Assembly (NCBI GenBank): GCA_963682055.1 | Contig: OY821740.1 | Location: forward strand, 35,980,795-36,044,794 | Direction of reading: 5' to 3' | DNA: 64,000 bases | Source of the DNA: Primula veris | Taxonomy: Eukaryota; Streptophyta; Magnoliopsida; Ericales; Primulaceae | In this document: piece by piece, positions 1 to 12,200 of the stretch | Position numbering within the stretch: position 1 is the first letter of the stretch | How the letters are laid out: each line of letters begins with the position of its first letter | Notes under the pieces: model-generated | The model's database searches: none | The model's input: the letters and a program-made list of their open reading frames with translations, nothing else | Told to the model about the DNA's origin: nothing | Program-made: the position numbers and the translations under genes

Positions 1-100
1 ATGAAGAGTAAAAAAGTATTCGACAACAACAACAAAATAAACCGCAGAGAAAAACGAACTGGAAAAACTATATATATATATACATATGCATTTATTTATT

Positions 101-306
101 TTACATTTCGTATATATGATTATATATTAATAATATATACCTGTATTGTAGAGAGAAAAAGCGGTTATATATTAATCCAGCTAAAACTATACTATATAGT
201 CAATATATAATATCTAATTTTACATTTCGTATATATGAATTCGTATATATGATTATAGTATTTATATAATTATATATATACCTATATTGTAGAGAGAGAA
301 AGCAGA
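101..306. repeat. Short direct duplication
   Basis: TTACATTTCGTATATATGA is found at 101 and again at 220. Each is followed within about 80 bases by a block ending TTGTAGAGAGA and GAAAGC or AAAAGC. The second copy has an extra internal GAATTCGTATATATGA unit. Confidence 0.55.
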
Positions 307-499
307 TCCCAAAAGCAACAAGATAATCACCTGGATTTCGTTTTCTCTTGTTACGTATTTATAACTTTAGAAAAGTTGAAGATATTTGGAGGGGTGATAT
401 ATGGACCCTTGGATCTGATCGAAAGTCTAATCTCGACCGTCCATTAATTAGAAAACGGTAGTGCTAATCTTTCACGTAAATGACGTTTGATAAGACTGT

Positions 500-1275
500 G
501 CGGAAAAAATGAAATAATATTATTGTTAAATTAAATTATTACATGTTACGTTTTCTGAAAATATAAATTAATTTGATAATGAGATATTCTGATTTATGGT
601 GATATGCATTATATTGTTGTCAAACTCAAAATTGCACGAACTTGTTCTTTTATTGTGCATGGAATAATTTCGGGAATATAATAGCTCCTGCTCCACTAAC
701 GAGAAGATAAATGCAGCCCGCGTTGTTCCCATAATTCTGAAAATTATAATTTTTTTAATTTATTTTTAAACATGTATTTTAATTGAAATACATTAAAAAT
801 TATGATTTGACATCTTTTATTTTTTTATTTAATTTAATATAGTAGTTGATGTAAATTTTAACATCCGAAAAAGTTATTACTGGCCTCGCCCGTGCGTATA
901 AACTAAGGTTTATTTCCGTAGTGAAATAGATTTATTTTGCTCCATTAGGAGAATTACTTTTAAATTCCTTATAACACAATTATGTTGTCTTTGAGCACGG
1001 AGAAATGAAACAATATTGTTAAATTATTATTACATGATAAAAATTTTTGAAAATAAATTTGGGAATGGGAGATTCTGGTGACGTGTGTTACTCTATATTG
1101 CAGTGTAAACTCAAAATTGCACGATTTTGTTAATTTCAAAAAATATGATAGTTTATAGAACTCACAAGACTGTATAACAGTATGCTTTCTTCCCGAATGA
1201 AATAAAAAGAAATTTTCCATTAGCAGAACTATTTGAATTCCTTTTAACACCATTATGTAATTCTCTTTGATGACA
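500..1275. repeat. Diverged direct repeats
   Basis: A block with AAATGAAA, AATATT, TTGTTAAAT, ATTACATG and CAAACTCAAAATTGCACGA occurs at about 505-640 and 1003-1125. A second block (TCCATTAG, GAGAATTACTTTTAAATTCC) occurs at about 925-1000 and again near 1205-1275. This looks like an old duplicated non-coding segment. Confidence 0.45.
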
Positions 1276-1637
1276 AATTAAACTTGCATGTTTATGGCTT
1301 CGCTTCCTAAGAAACTCATGTGCACATATCACGTATGCATGTTATAGATCATATCTGTAAAAAACTGAAAATCGTACCATTCACTCAATATCAGTATATG
1401 TAGAAGAGTCTAGTTAAACATTAATTTGTAATATTTTTGTTTTCTATATTTCACATTTGCTTTATGGATGTGACTAGGCCCGGACGACTTTTACTTACAC
1501 TTAAGCCTTAATTGTTTGGGGAAATAACTTAACCATATCATTCACATATTATATTAACAAAAACATACATTTAAATGTTATATTATCAAAAATATAGGTT
1601 TAATTAATACTAATTAATAAAAAAAAACAAAAAATCT

Positions 1638-1855
1638 CATTCAATCACTCCCGATCTCTTTACTCTCTCTCCTCATCTCACTCTCTCTCTCAAATCTCTC
1701 TCCTCCTCCTTCTCCATCTTTACGATCTCTCTCATTTTTCTTTTCTCTCTCTGATCTCTCCTCCTCTTCTCTCTCTTTCGATGTTTTTCTCCTCCTCCTC
1801 TATGTCTTTCCAATGTTTCTCTCCTCCTCATTCTCTCTCTCTGATCTCTCTATTC
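1638..1855. repeat. CT-rich low-complexity tract
   Basis: About 200 bp consist almost entirely of C and T, with CTCTCTCT, CTCCTCCTC and GATCTCTC motifs. It ends at a GC-richer stretch with many CG dinucleotides (about 1865-1990). It looks like a leader or promoter fragment of a captured gene or transposon, but no coding region follows. Confidence 0.6.
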
Positions 1856-3326
1856 GATGAATATTGAGACGGATACATCCGTCGGAATGGACGACGAATG
1901 TATAGAGCGAGATCAAAAACTCTAGTTGATGCCGACGGAGATTCGGTCGTCGAAGGGGAGCCTCACGACGGCGACGTGGTAGTTTGAGATCGGATGACGG
2001 GTAAGGGTTGAATTTGTTAACTAATGTATAATTTTGAAAAATAAGTGTATAAACTCCGTGAACTCGATTTCAAATATTATAGATATGAATTATGTAAATT
2101 ACGATATGAATTCTGTAAATTAGGGTATGAACTTTGAAAATAATGGTGAACTCTACGAATTAGGGTATGAACTTTTGAAATAAGTGTATGAAATATACAA
2201 ATTAGGTTACAAACTTTTGGGTATGTTTTTGTTAATTAAAATTTTTTAGATATGTTTTTGTTAATTTAGTTTCAAAAGTATTATGTTTTGTTAATTTATC
2301 ATATTTTGTTTATTGATACTCGACAAATTTGGGCTCTTTGGTGGCCGGTCACCTTTTAAGAAAATTTTTGTTGATAGATCACTAGTCTCACAAGATTTTT
2401 AAGTTTACAAGTGATAAAAAAAAAAAAAATTATTTTCGTAACTTTTTGTTATTTTTTTTTTACTTAATAATTTAAACAAACACTAAAAAAAACTAAAAAA
2501 AGCCTAAAAAAACAGCTTTTAATCTGTTTTTTTACACTCTAATATATTTCTCGGGTGGTTATAATATTTTTTTTAAGGTTAAATACAGCTTTTAATCTTT
2601 TTTTATATTTTAATATTTTTTCGTATATACATTCTAAGTTATTTTTTAAAGATAAAAACAGTTTTTAATCTATTTTTTATTAGACTCAGTGAGTAAAACT
2701 TAAATTCGCACAAATTTATACACTAGAGCAGAATCCACAAAAGCCAAAAAAACGCGCTCTTATCTTTAGTTTGTATCAAGGATAAGGACGTGAAGGCATA
2801 ATCGGCTACTATGCAGTTCAACATAAGAAGATGATATTCTTAAGTTTGTTGGAAAATTGAAAGGGAAGATTGTGATAAAATTATTTAAATAAAAAGTAAT
2901 AGATGACGTTAAAGTTAAGTGGGTTTTTGCGTAACGGTTACTCTTACGTGTCATTAAAGCGTACATTATGGGGTTTGTTTGTCAAGCATGGGTACGCTAT
3001 ACTTGTACGTCTACAGGTCGTAAAATTTTAAAATTATATTTTGAACATAGTTAAGAAAAAACTATATTCAGTTTTAAAAATGCCTTTGCCGAACGTGTTT
3101 CGTTTACAGTCGACGCCGGAATTAGACGGTCATCGTCGTCACGCCGCCACCTTTGTCACTGTTAGAAGAGAGAGGCCGGATTTATGGGAGAGAGGAGAGA
3201 GAAGCAAGCACTGTGTTTGCAGCTATCTCACCGGAGTTATGGGAGATCGTGAAGGAGCTGTAGGAGACGTTTGACGTGGTAATGGCGAGAATATGACCGA
3301 ACCTCCGGCGATATATATATATATTA

Positions 3327-3682
3327 GAGCATCTACAATAGTATTGTTATCTCTATTGTTAACTAAAATAGTTAGATAAAAATATAATTTTTTGTCTCCA
3401 TTAGTTATGTTAAATCACGTGTTATTGTTAAAAAAGTTATTAAATATAACAATGTTGTTAATGTTGTTAATTGATGATGTGACAAAATATTATTAATTTA
3501 AATATTAAATATTATTAATGTTGCTAAATATTATTAAATGACTAATTAATGAGATTTCAATTAAAATTAGATAACTTTGTTAAGTTAATACACTAATGTG
3601 AATGTTAAATTTAAGTTACATATTTGTCATTTAACATGATGTGTCAAAGTTAATATTGTTAACCCAACTATTGTAGATGCTC
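3327..3682. mobile_element. Tourist-like (PIF/Harbinger) MITE
   Basis: A perfect 15-bp terminal inverted repeat, GAGCATCTACAATAG at the left and CTATTGTAGATGCTC at the right, is flanked on both sides by TTA (3324-3326 and 3683-3685). TTA is the usual target of this superfamily. The 356-bp interior is AT-rich and non-coding. Confidence 0.85.
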
Positions 3683-6324
3683 TTATAGTGTTATACATAT
3701 TAATTTATATCTACGGCGTTCTGTAAAAAACAAAGAGAGACGGACATATGAGATAAGATGACAGAGAGACTGATACGATAGCAGGAGCTCTATCATCAGA
3801 GTTCGGGTAGCGGCGGAGTCGTGACAGCGGTGATGTTTGTTATTCTAGAGAGAGAAAGTTCTTATCGGTTAATGAATCAAAATAGAATTTGGAGAAAATA
3901 TAACGTATCAAAACCAAATTAAAATATTTAAATATGCTATCCTAATAAAAAATACAATGGTAATAAAACTAATAATTCTCTTAAAAGTATATTGGGCTCC
4001 AATTAATTCCAAATATTGGCTAGAAGGATGGCCCATTCACTAAAATAGTGGTTTCAATAAATAGTATTTTATTATTGTAAATCTCATCCACTAAATTTTG
4101 ATAAACATGGTACATCAAATATTTACTCACATGTTAGGAATATGATAAGCAGAACCGGAAAAAGAAATAACAACTATTTTGATATTACGCTTTTTAATCA
4201 ATAGTATTTCATTATCTCCGTGTCAGTTTTTGAAAAATCATGGGCCGAACCAAATATACTAGGATCTCAACCATTTACACCAACTTCTCCCTCAATATCA
4301 CGATGCAACCAACCCAATATGTCATCATATTGCAATTATGTGAAGGGTGAAGCCACAAACGATAAATTGGGGTGTCAAATTTATATAAACCTATTTTGAT
4401 CTTTTATTTAAACTTGGATAACCTAACTTATATTCTCTAAGCCTTTTCTCATACCATTCTCTCTATAGAAAAACCTCAAACCTATCACCATCGCCATTGC
4501 CCGACAATCTTTCCATTTATGATAAACCTATCACGACCACTGATATAATACAATCACACCTCCGGTACCACTAATGTGAGTAAATTATTCCATGGAAACA
4601 TGTTGCGTGGTAAAAGCGATCGAGATGTTATCGAATGGATGAGGTCAAATATGACTCAGGTGAGTCAAATCTGACCCCGAGATTCTTTTAGTATTAAAAG
4701 ATTTTCTTTTGTTTTAAACTTTTAAAATGTTTCTTTAAAAAGAAAAACACATTCCTCACTTATATATACATAAAATTTCCTTGTTAGAGATTTATTATTG
4801 TAATTATAGATCTAAAAATTATATAACTGTAACCTAACATTTGGTAACATGTAGGGGGTGGACGAAAAACCCACAAACCCAACTCAACTAAACGTGCATG
4901 ATTGGTGCGAGTTTATTGTTCAAAAACTCTCGCACTTTCAAAATTGACTATTTGTCGTTCTAGAAATATCTGCGATCGGGTAAATAGCTCTACGATCGGA
5001 TCGACTTGGAAAATAGAAAAATTTGTCCAATTTATACGTTTCGTCACCACTTTGTGAAAAATCATTAAGTAGGAATAGGTTAGATAACTGTGACTCGATT
5101 GGTAAAATAGTATCTCTCCTCCCAAAAGCCATGTTTTTTTTTTACTGACGCACAAAGAAACTAGTTTGTTGCGAATGAACGAGATATTGAGAAATTGTCC
5201 ATACGTAAAATCATAATTATTGATACGGGCCTTTTCCACATAAAAAGGGAATCTTATGTTACAATAGAAGGACTTATGTTACAATAGAAGGAGAAGTGAT
5301 TTGGATTATTCAAGAATCGAAGTCGATTTGCTTTAGAAAAAGAATATATCAATGAACTTCTATGAAACAGTTTCACGGGATTCAATCAATTGTTTTGATC
5401 GTGGAATATCATTTAGAAATAGAAACAATATATGTTGTACGTTAGGTATACCAACATAGGTGATGAAGTTTAATACTCCACAAGTTTCAATGCTAGTCAC
5501 CCAGATAATGGACCAAATATAAACAAATAAATATAGGCGTAAGTGTTTAGTTTCTTAATTATATAAGTGTATAGAAATAAATTTAGAGGGAGAGAGCGAT
5601 ATTTTCTTGAACCCTTTACACCCTCTAGTGTCATGACGGTTATTTTCGTTTGTCACTCATACCACGATCGTCAATACCTCTTAGCTGATGAATGAGTTCA
5701 CTTCTTTTTTGCTTGGTATTTCGTTGGGTTAGGACTTGACGATCGACCATACTTTAGTTTGTAGGGTCCAAGCCTAGAGATGGGCCAGACTCTTACCCAT
5801 GGTGGTCTGGTCTGCCTCTAAAATTTGGGCTTCAAATATATGGTTCAAGCCCATTCGTTAATCTATTCATCAACGGGGTTAAACCAACCCGACCCGTATT
5901 AACCCGTAATATATTAACATTTTTTTTAATATATGTGGAACATGATTTTAGACATATAAAGGGTCTTAGATTAAAGTGTGGGATTAATATGTGTGATATG
6001 CACCCTTTGTTTTCAAGTATATTTAAAATCATGTCACTCTATATGTTAAGTCCCCATATATATATATATATATATGGCCGGTTATATATCATAAAGTTTG
6101 ATATTATTTTAGACATACTTGAAAATGAATGGTTTAGATCAATATGTTTATTTCCAAGTAGGTTTAAAATCATTTCACACCTTTACGTTCATATAACCGG
6201 TCGCTATATATATATATGGTCATAGTTTATGAATTTTTAATTATAATTGTCATGTAGTAAAACTTATGATTGTGATTACGTTGATGTTCGATAATTTGTT
6301 TTGTTATGATGTATATATATATTA

Positions 6325-6559
6325 CTTTCTCCGTTCTCATTTAATTGTCTACTACGAAACTACGTGTAATTTTGACCGGCGTATAACTTGTATCAAAATT
6401 GTAAAAATATATTTTTTTTAAATCTAATCATAAAATTTAACATTTGAACTATATGATTAACTTTTGAAAATTTTCATTCCGATAATTTTGATACAAGTTC
6501 TTGTCCGGTCAAAATTGAAAGTAGTTTCGTAATGGATAATTAAATGGTAACGGAAGGAA
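6325..6559. mobile_element. Stowaway-like MITE with long inverted repeats
   Basis: The left arm CTTTCTCCGTTCTCATTTAA pairs with the inverted right arm TTCCTTCCGTTACCATTTAA. Similarity continues inwards through TACGAAACTAC and TTGACCGG to ATCAAAATT, about 85 bp in total. TA dinucleotides flank both ends (6323-6324, 6560-6561). The element is small and non-coding, about 235 bp, typical of Tc1/mariner-derived MITEs. Confidence 0.8.
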
Positions 6560-7620
6560 TAATTGTTTGTGAATACTCGAAGTGTGCAAATTGACTCGGT
6601 TTAGTGTATATTTTTATTTGAAAATTGAATTTTTTAAATTTAATGCTGATTATGCAACTTTTGAAAAAATAAAAACTAAAATGTAAAGACACGAACTAAC
6701 CCCGACTCTACCAAACCTGAACCCACCATGTTTCAAACGGGTTTAACTTGTAACGGGTTGGATTGAGTTGATATTTGAATTTGTCCAACCCGCACCGTAA
6801 TTTTTTGCGGGTTATGAGTTATGGGTTGTCAGTGCCGGCCCAAAAAATAATTTTTTTGTGCGTTGCTTTTTTGAGTTTTTTTTTTTCTCTACTTAAAGAA
6901 AATCTCGAAAAAACATAATATAAATTTTATTTTTTTCAGAAAATTATTTGCTTTTACGGTGGGATGCCAGTCCACTCGAACTATCTGCATTTCCTCGACA
7001 CCAGCCCTATGGGTTGTGTTAAATCCAACTGCACCCCGCCCCATGGTTGTATTCAATACTATATATGAATAGGTTTAACATGAAGGTTGAAAAAATCAGT
7101 TGCAGTCAGGACCATAGTTAACATGAAATTAATCTCCTTTTAAACTACGTTTTTGTCATTCAATTCCTGTATGTCGTTTCCCGTGTAATTCTTAAGTTTT
7201 TCAATTCTTTTCACGCTTCGGTTTCCATTCTCTATTTTGTTTCCCACTTGCATGGACCTCTTCTATAACTATGATCCAAACTGGATAAATATATGAACAA
7301 AAATTGTGTTGCTATCCAATCTCCAAACGGGGCTATAGTGTTGAAGTCATTAATCCTTTTTCTAAAAACTGATTGAATAGTCATGTTTACATAAAATTTG
7401 TTATTTTTTTTTGTGTGATTATTATTGTTATGGAATTACTCCAGAGCCCGTCATTTGGCTAACCAAGCTGGCCGACCAGATGATAGATCGAAAAGACTTT
7501 TATCACACCGTACAAATGGGTGTAAAGAATTAAAGGTGAAGATTTCATTCCAGACTACGGTGTCCGGACATTTAGCATTTAGCCCGGCACTGATATGCTC
7601 CAATTGTATAGTCATATAAT

Positions 7621-7800
7621 CAGGGGGAAGCTAAGTGGGGACGATCGGGTGCCACGGCACCCCCCATAATTTTAGAAATCGCAAGTGACGCAATTTTTTT
7701 TTAGTACAATTTCTTTTTAGGTGTAGATTTGACACCCCCATAAAAATATGTTACTTGTACATATATTTTGGCACCCCCCATTTACACATCCTAGCTTTGC
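7621..7800. mobile_element. hAT-like non-autonomous fragment
   Basis: The left part GGGGGAAGCTAAGTGGGGA, then GGGTGCC, is mirrored at the right by GGCACCCCCC, ATTTACACATCC, then TAGCTTTGC. This gives an imperfect inverted repeat of about 30 bp. A TATAAT stretch borders both sides. A related GGGGGCGTAGCTAGG fragment occurs at 59417. Confidence 0.4.
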
Positions 7801-7817
7801 TATAATAAAATCTAATT

Positions 7818-7826
7818 TGTGTGTGT

Positions 7827-7860
<34 letters not shown>

Positions 7861-7862
7861 GT

Positions 7863-7892
<30 letters not shown>
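7818..7892 (+). repeat. TG microsatellite joined to a 30-G homopolymer
   Basis: About 20 TG units (7818-7858) run into GGGGTG and then 30 consecutive G (7863-7892), followed by TGGTGG. The run meets the sequence rule for intramolecular G-quadruplexes on the plus strand. Open frames crossing it (poly-Gly/Val or poly-Pro/His) are artefacts of the repeat. Confidence 0.95.
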
Positions 7893-7893
<1 letters not shown>

Positions 7894-9104
7894 GGTGGAT
7901 TCCGTCAACATGCCCGACTTAAAGTGTGCGCTAATTTCACCAAGAAACAGAAAATTCTGATTTTAAGCATATTAGTTTTGTTTTTGGCCTTTTAATCTGT
8001 CTTAAGAATTTGTCCAAAGTTTCAAACCCTGTATAACAGTTATCATATAATCCTAGTAAAGTTAAGACCGACTTTATTTTGGATTGGAACACAACTTGAG
8101 ATATTATTAACCTGCTTTATATGATTTCATGTTATCACTATCTCTTTTTTATTGGCAAATTTTTGCATTAGGTTACTATAGACTTTACCTTTAAAAGTAT
8201 TACTAAGAGATTCTGCACTTAGGCAGATCAATCTCTATATAGTTGCAAATACATATTTTAGCCTTAGCTATTGTTCGATTTCAATAAATTATATCGGGGT
8301 ACGTTTTTGCATAATAGATAATTGTAGCTTTATAATCTTCATTTATTTATAAAAAAATGGCCCTCCTATTCTAATATTAAAATAATTAATGATTAAAATT
8401 ACATAATTTCTTTTGAGCGTAGGATCACTTTTTAGATCAAATTTGCACTTAATGGGACTAAAAAAACTTGGTCACACTTTTTAGTGGTGGTGGAAAAAGT
8501 AGTATCCCTTGGTACTAATTTGAACATTTTTTTTCACTCGTTTCAAAATGCTGTAGTTTCTTTCTGTTCCCAAATCGCTTAATTTTACTCTTTAACAATC
8601 ATTTCTATCGAAAAAAGAGTCGGGACACATGCAACTTAAATTTTTACGATCTTCAGACCCCTATAAAAGGAAAAAGAAAATAAACTCATATTTTAGGTTA
8701 AACAGCCAAATATGCCTTGCACAGTTGCACTTGCACATGAAAACAAGAAACCATGCAAGTTCACACGTGTTCTTGTATCCAGAAAAGAAAATACTCTCAA
8801 ACAAAATTCTAAATTGACTGGGACCCTCCTTTTTTTTAAAAAATGACTGGGACCCTCTTCCTTTACTCCAAAGTCCAAATTGAGACCTTATTGAAAAGTC
8901 GATCTATATGCTAGAGAGGAGACATTTGAAGGAAAAAAACTTTATATATGTAAAGAAATTATTATTGAAAGAAGGCTACTAAAAACTTCAAAAGTCTTCA
9001 TTCAAAAACTATTCACATCAAAATCCACGGATTACAGCACAAAATATAACCTATATACTTTAATATTAAAGTAACAGTTTTTTTTGATTTTCTATAAATT
9101 CCTT

Positions 9105-9205
9105 ATCACTTTGCAGATCTCAAGGCTTCATACTCTTGTATAGCTTGGTTCCGCATCACTTTGTAGATGTCAAGGCTTCGTAATCTTGTATAGCTTGGTT
9201 CATCG
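9105..9205 (-). repeat. 50-bp tandem duplication spanning the stop codon of the JmjC gene
   Basis: Two adjacent copies are offset by exactly 50 bp (for example CTTGTATAGCTTGGTT at 9185 and at 9135). One copy holds the last codons and the TGA of the gene. The other lies just after the stop and encodes, in another frame, a near-identical tail ending in LRSAK-stop. The duplication left the protein C terminus almost unchanged and turned the older end into 3' UTR. Confidence 0.85.
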
Positions 9206-12200
9206 CGTGAAGTATCATCTTCTTTATCTAATGTTTCAACAATGAAAAAAGAAAGTTACCAAATGTTAAAAGTGAAGAAAACCTAACTTGAAGTGCCTGT
9301 TTTCAAGCAACCAGCGCAAAAAAAGTGAGTCTCGTTGAGATTCTTGTTTGTTCTTCATACCCTCGCACACATTGCATAATTATTGAAAAGAAAATTACCT
9401 CTAACTTGTCTTCTTTGGCTTTGTGATCCTTAGGCAGTTTTCGGAACTCTTCGGTCAACCTCATGCACTCGTGAACATTCTCAGGAGAGACAAAGTCTAC
9501 AGCGACCTTTGTACACGACTGCACGAAATAATTTAAGGAAAATGAGAAATACAAGGAGATACACAGATCATATATACTGAGATTGATACATGGTTGGGTA
9601 AATAGGGCAAATGTCAAAGAATCTGCAGGTAAAACAACTTCTCTTACTTTAAGGTTCCTGACTTGATGCGGACAACCAGCAGGAATGAAAACAGCATCCC
9701 CAAGTTGCTGTACGAAAGTCCATGGCTCTATGCCTGCAAAGTTTAAGGAAGAAATATCATATTAATGTAGTTTTTTGTAACTTAAAATAGTTTTGGCTCT
9801 TCAATTACTTGCACAAGATGACTCAGTGCCATCTCCAGCTTTTTAGGAACACAAATTGAACTTAGAGATGGGCCTTCTGACAATTGTTATTTTTAAAAAG
9901 AGAACAATTTTACTAATTGTGGTGTTTAAACATAATTTTTAATTAAAAAAAGTAGACATTGAATATCTTTTTCCTTAAGCTATTGGAACAATTGATTGAA
10001 TGATCAAATTAATTATGAACAATAATGACATTTCAAGGTAGATTAACAACTTTTAAAGAAAATATTTTTGCATTCCAAAATAAAAAGGAAAGAAAATATA
10101 AAGTAAAAATCTATAAATGTAGACACTTGTAAGGTTGTAAAAATATGAACTAAATTCTGAGTTTAAGGAAAAATTAAAAAGAAAATCAAAACTACCAATT
10201 TTGTTTAGTTGATTTTTTCTTTTTGACAAGTTACTATTTTATGTACCCATTAAATATGTACAAGCTTTGTTTGTATTTAAGATAGGTATCGCCATCGCCA
10301 TAGTGGTACTTACACAATTTTTATAAAGTAATTTTTATAAAGTAATAGACCTAACTAAATAATCAAATGTTACTACCAAAGTTAAGCTCCCATTGAAAAT
10401 GGGCCCAAAGCAATTGCTACCCTTACTACTTGTTAAAATCTTGAAATATCTGGCGTATATTATTTATATATTAGTCAAATAACAATACAAGGGCATGTTG
10501 GCATGTCACTTGAAAAAAATACTAACACCATGAGACACACCAAAATATTTCTAAGAAATAGTAATCAAATCACAGAGAATGTGAGAATGTGAGAATGTGA
10601 GAAGTGAGAACATAGAAGAACTAGAGCTTGTAGCCTCTTCAATAAAACAGTCAATTCCTAAAAGACATACATAATGCACTAAAGAGTTTTGTGTGGTATT
10701 AAATAATCCATGCACCAAAGTAATAACAATTTAGGCTCTCACATAATAACAAAAAGAATAAAACAAGCCACTTGAAAAACTAAAGTAAGAAATAACTAAT
10801 AAAGTAGAGTAACCCAAATATGGCAGTGTTCATTATTTCTACCCCTTTAAAAACATTTTTTTCCTCAAGGCTGTAGACATGAACAACCCGTTGAAACAAC
10901 GCGTTTGTCCAACTTTTCACGATCTGGTGGCAGACCAAACCCGTTCCTAGAAAGCAACTTCGACTCTGATCAGGTAGCATCAACTCAAAATCCACCAACT
11001 TGTTTATCGGCTGTATCTTCTATATTCGGCGTTCTATTGAACCAGCAATTCCAAAACAATATCTTGAATCACACGACCAAGCAAATTAAGCAACTCGAGC
11101 CGCCCAATTGTATATAAAATCATTACCATAAATACCGTAAACTCTTGCAGTCACGTGCATTCGAATATGCGACTTCTTCCAAAATTCCATGACAAGTGTC
11201 ACCCCAATACGGGATAAGTGGTTGATGGTTTACTAATAACATGGAATGCCACGTCGTCGTCGTCATCTCGCAAACATATAAAAACACATGCAAATGACTC
11301 CCAACGGCTTAGGCCCTCTAAATATGATGCCCATCCATGGGCATCATAAGCTCACCCATGCAACCCACAATTCGAAACCATATAAAATCATTTGCATGGT
11401 TATTTACTACTCTACCACTCCACACAACTATTTATAGGTAAGCAATCTCCTTTAATCATTTTATCGAACACCTTCGAGGCATGATAAAATTATTTTAAAT
11501 CTTTAAATATTGACTATTTGACTATTTTCAACACCAATTATTTTCTTACATATAACATCTTTATCGCAAAATAATATATATGAGTATTCATCAAAATTTA
11601 GGTCCATGTAATTACCGCTAGCACCGAAATTTTTATCGTATAAATCACCCGCATATGATTAATACAATTGCTAATTATTGCAATAAATGTTTTCTAGATT
11701 TACCTCACAACGACATAAGTCAACCACGTCATGCTCCAACCTAATCACGTCTCAAATTCAAATTCCAAATTGGAATCGATGTCATCGTTTTCGTCATCGC
11801 TTAAGCTATACCCGTACTAGGTTATGATCTCTTTCACTTCGAACTCTTTATAATTTAAATTCACACCAAAGAGCTTGTTAACTTGCTTCAGAACATCTTT
11901 AATCACAAATTATAAGGATGAATTGGGAACCCAACTATTTAAGAAAAATAATTCGGTGGACGTGTATTTGTCAATATTACCCCTTCTTTTGGTCAAATCA
12001 AGATCTTTTGTTCTGCACAAAACCCACAAGATAAAGTAACTTTATCACTTTTTGAGTTTCTATTTTGGAAAACTTCCATTTACATTGGAACTTACCAAAA
12101 TAGAATAATTATTAGCTAAATTGGGACGGAGGGAGTATCCCAAGTTAGAATTTGTTTTCCTTATATCGAGAGCTATTGCTATCATGACAAAATAATTTCA

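Larger units (their letters stand above)
1..8940. other. Gene-free repeat-rich stretch left of the JmjC gene
   Basis: No open frame longer than about 110 codons and none resembling a known protein. It contains diverged duplications (101-306, 500-1275), a CT-rich tract (1638-1855), GC-richer patches (about 1860-1990, 3080-3300, 3720-3850), two MITEs, a hAT-like fragment and a poly-G tract, all listed separately. Possible truncated hAT-type ends (TAGGGGGTGGAC at 4853, TAGAGATGGGCC at 5775) lack partners that I can find. Confidence 0.6.

Noticed and set aside
3041..3274. 77-codon frame in a GC-richer patch
   Set aside because: No recognisable domain, no splice partners, and composition typical of a leader or promoter fragment.
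4853..5905. Possible hAT element between TAGGGGGTGGAC (4853) and a later end
   Set aside because: A matching inverted end and an 8-bp duplication could not be found; the start at 5775 (TAGAGATGGGCC) points the same way rather than inwards.
7717..7960. Open frames across the TG/poly-G tract
   Set aside because: They exist on both strands only because the repeat has no stops; the peptides are poly-Gly/Val and poly-Pro/His.
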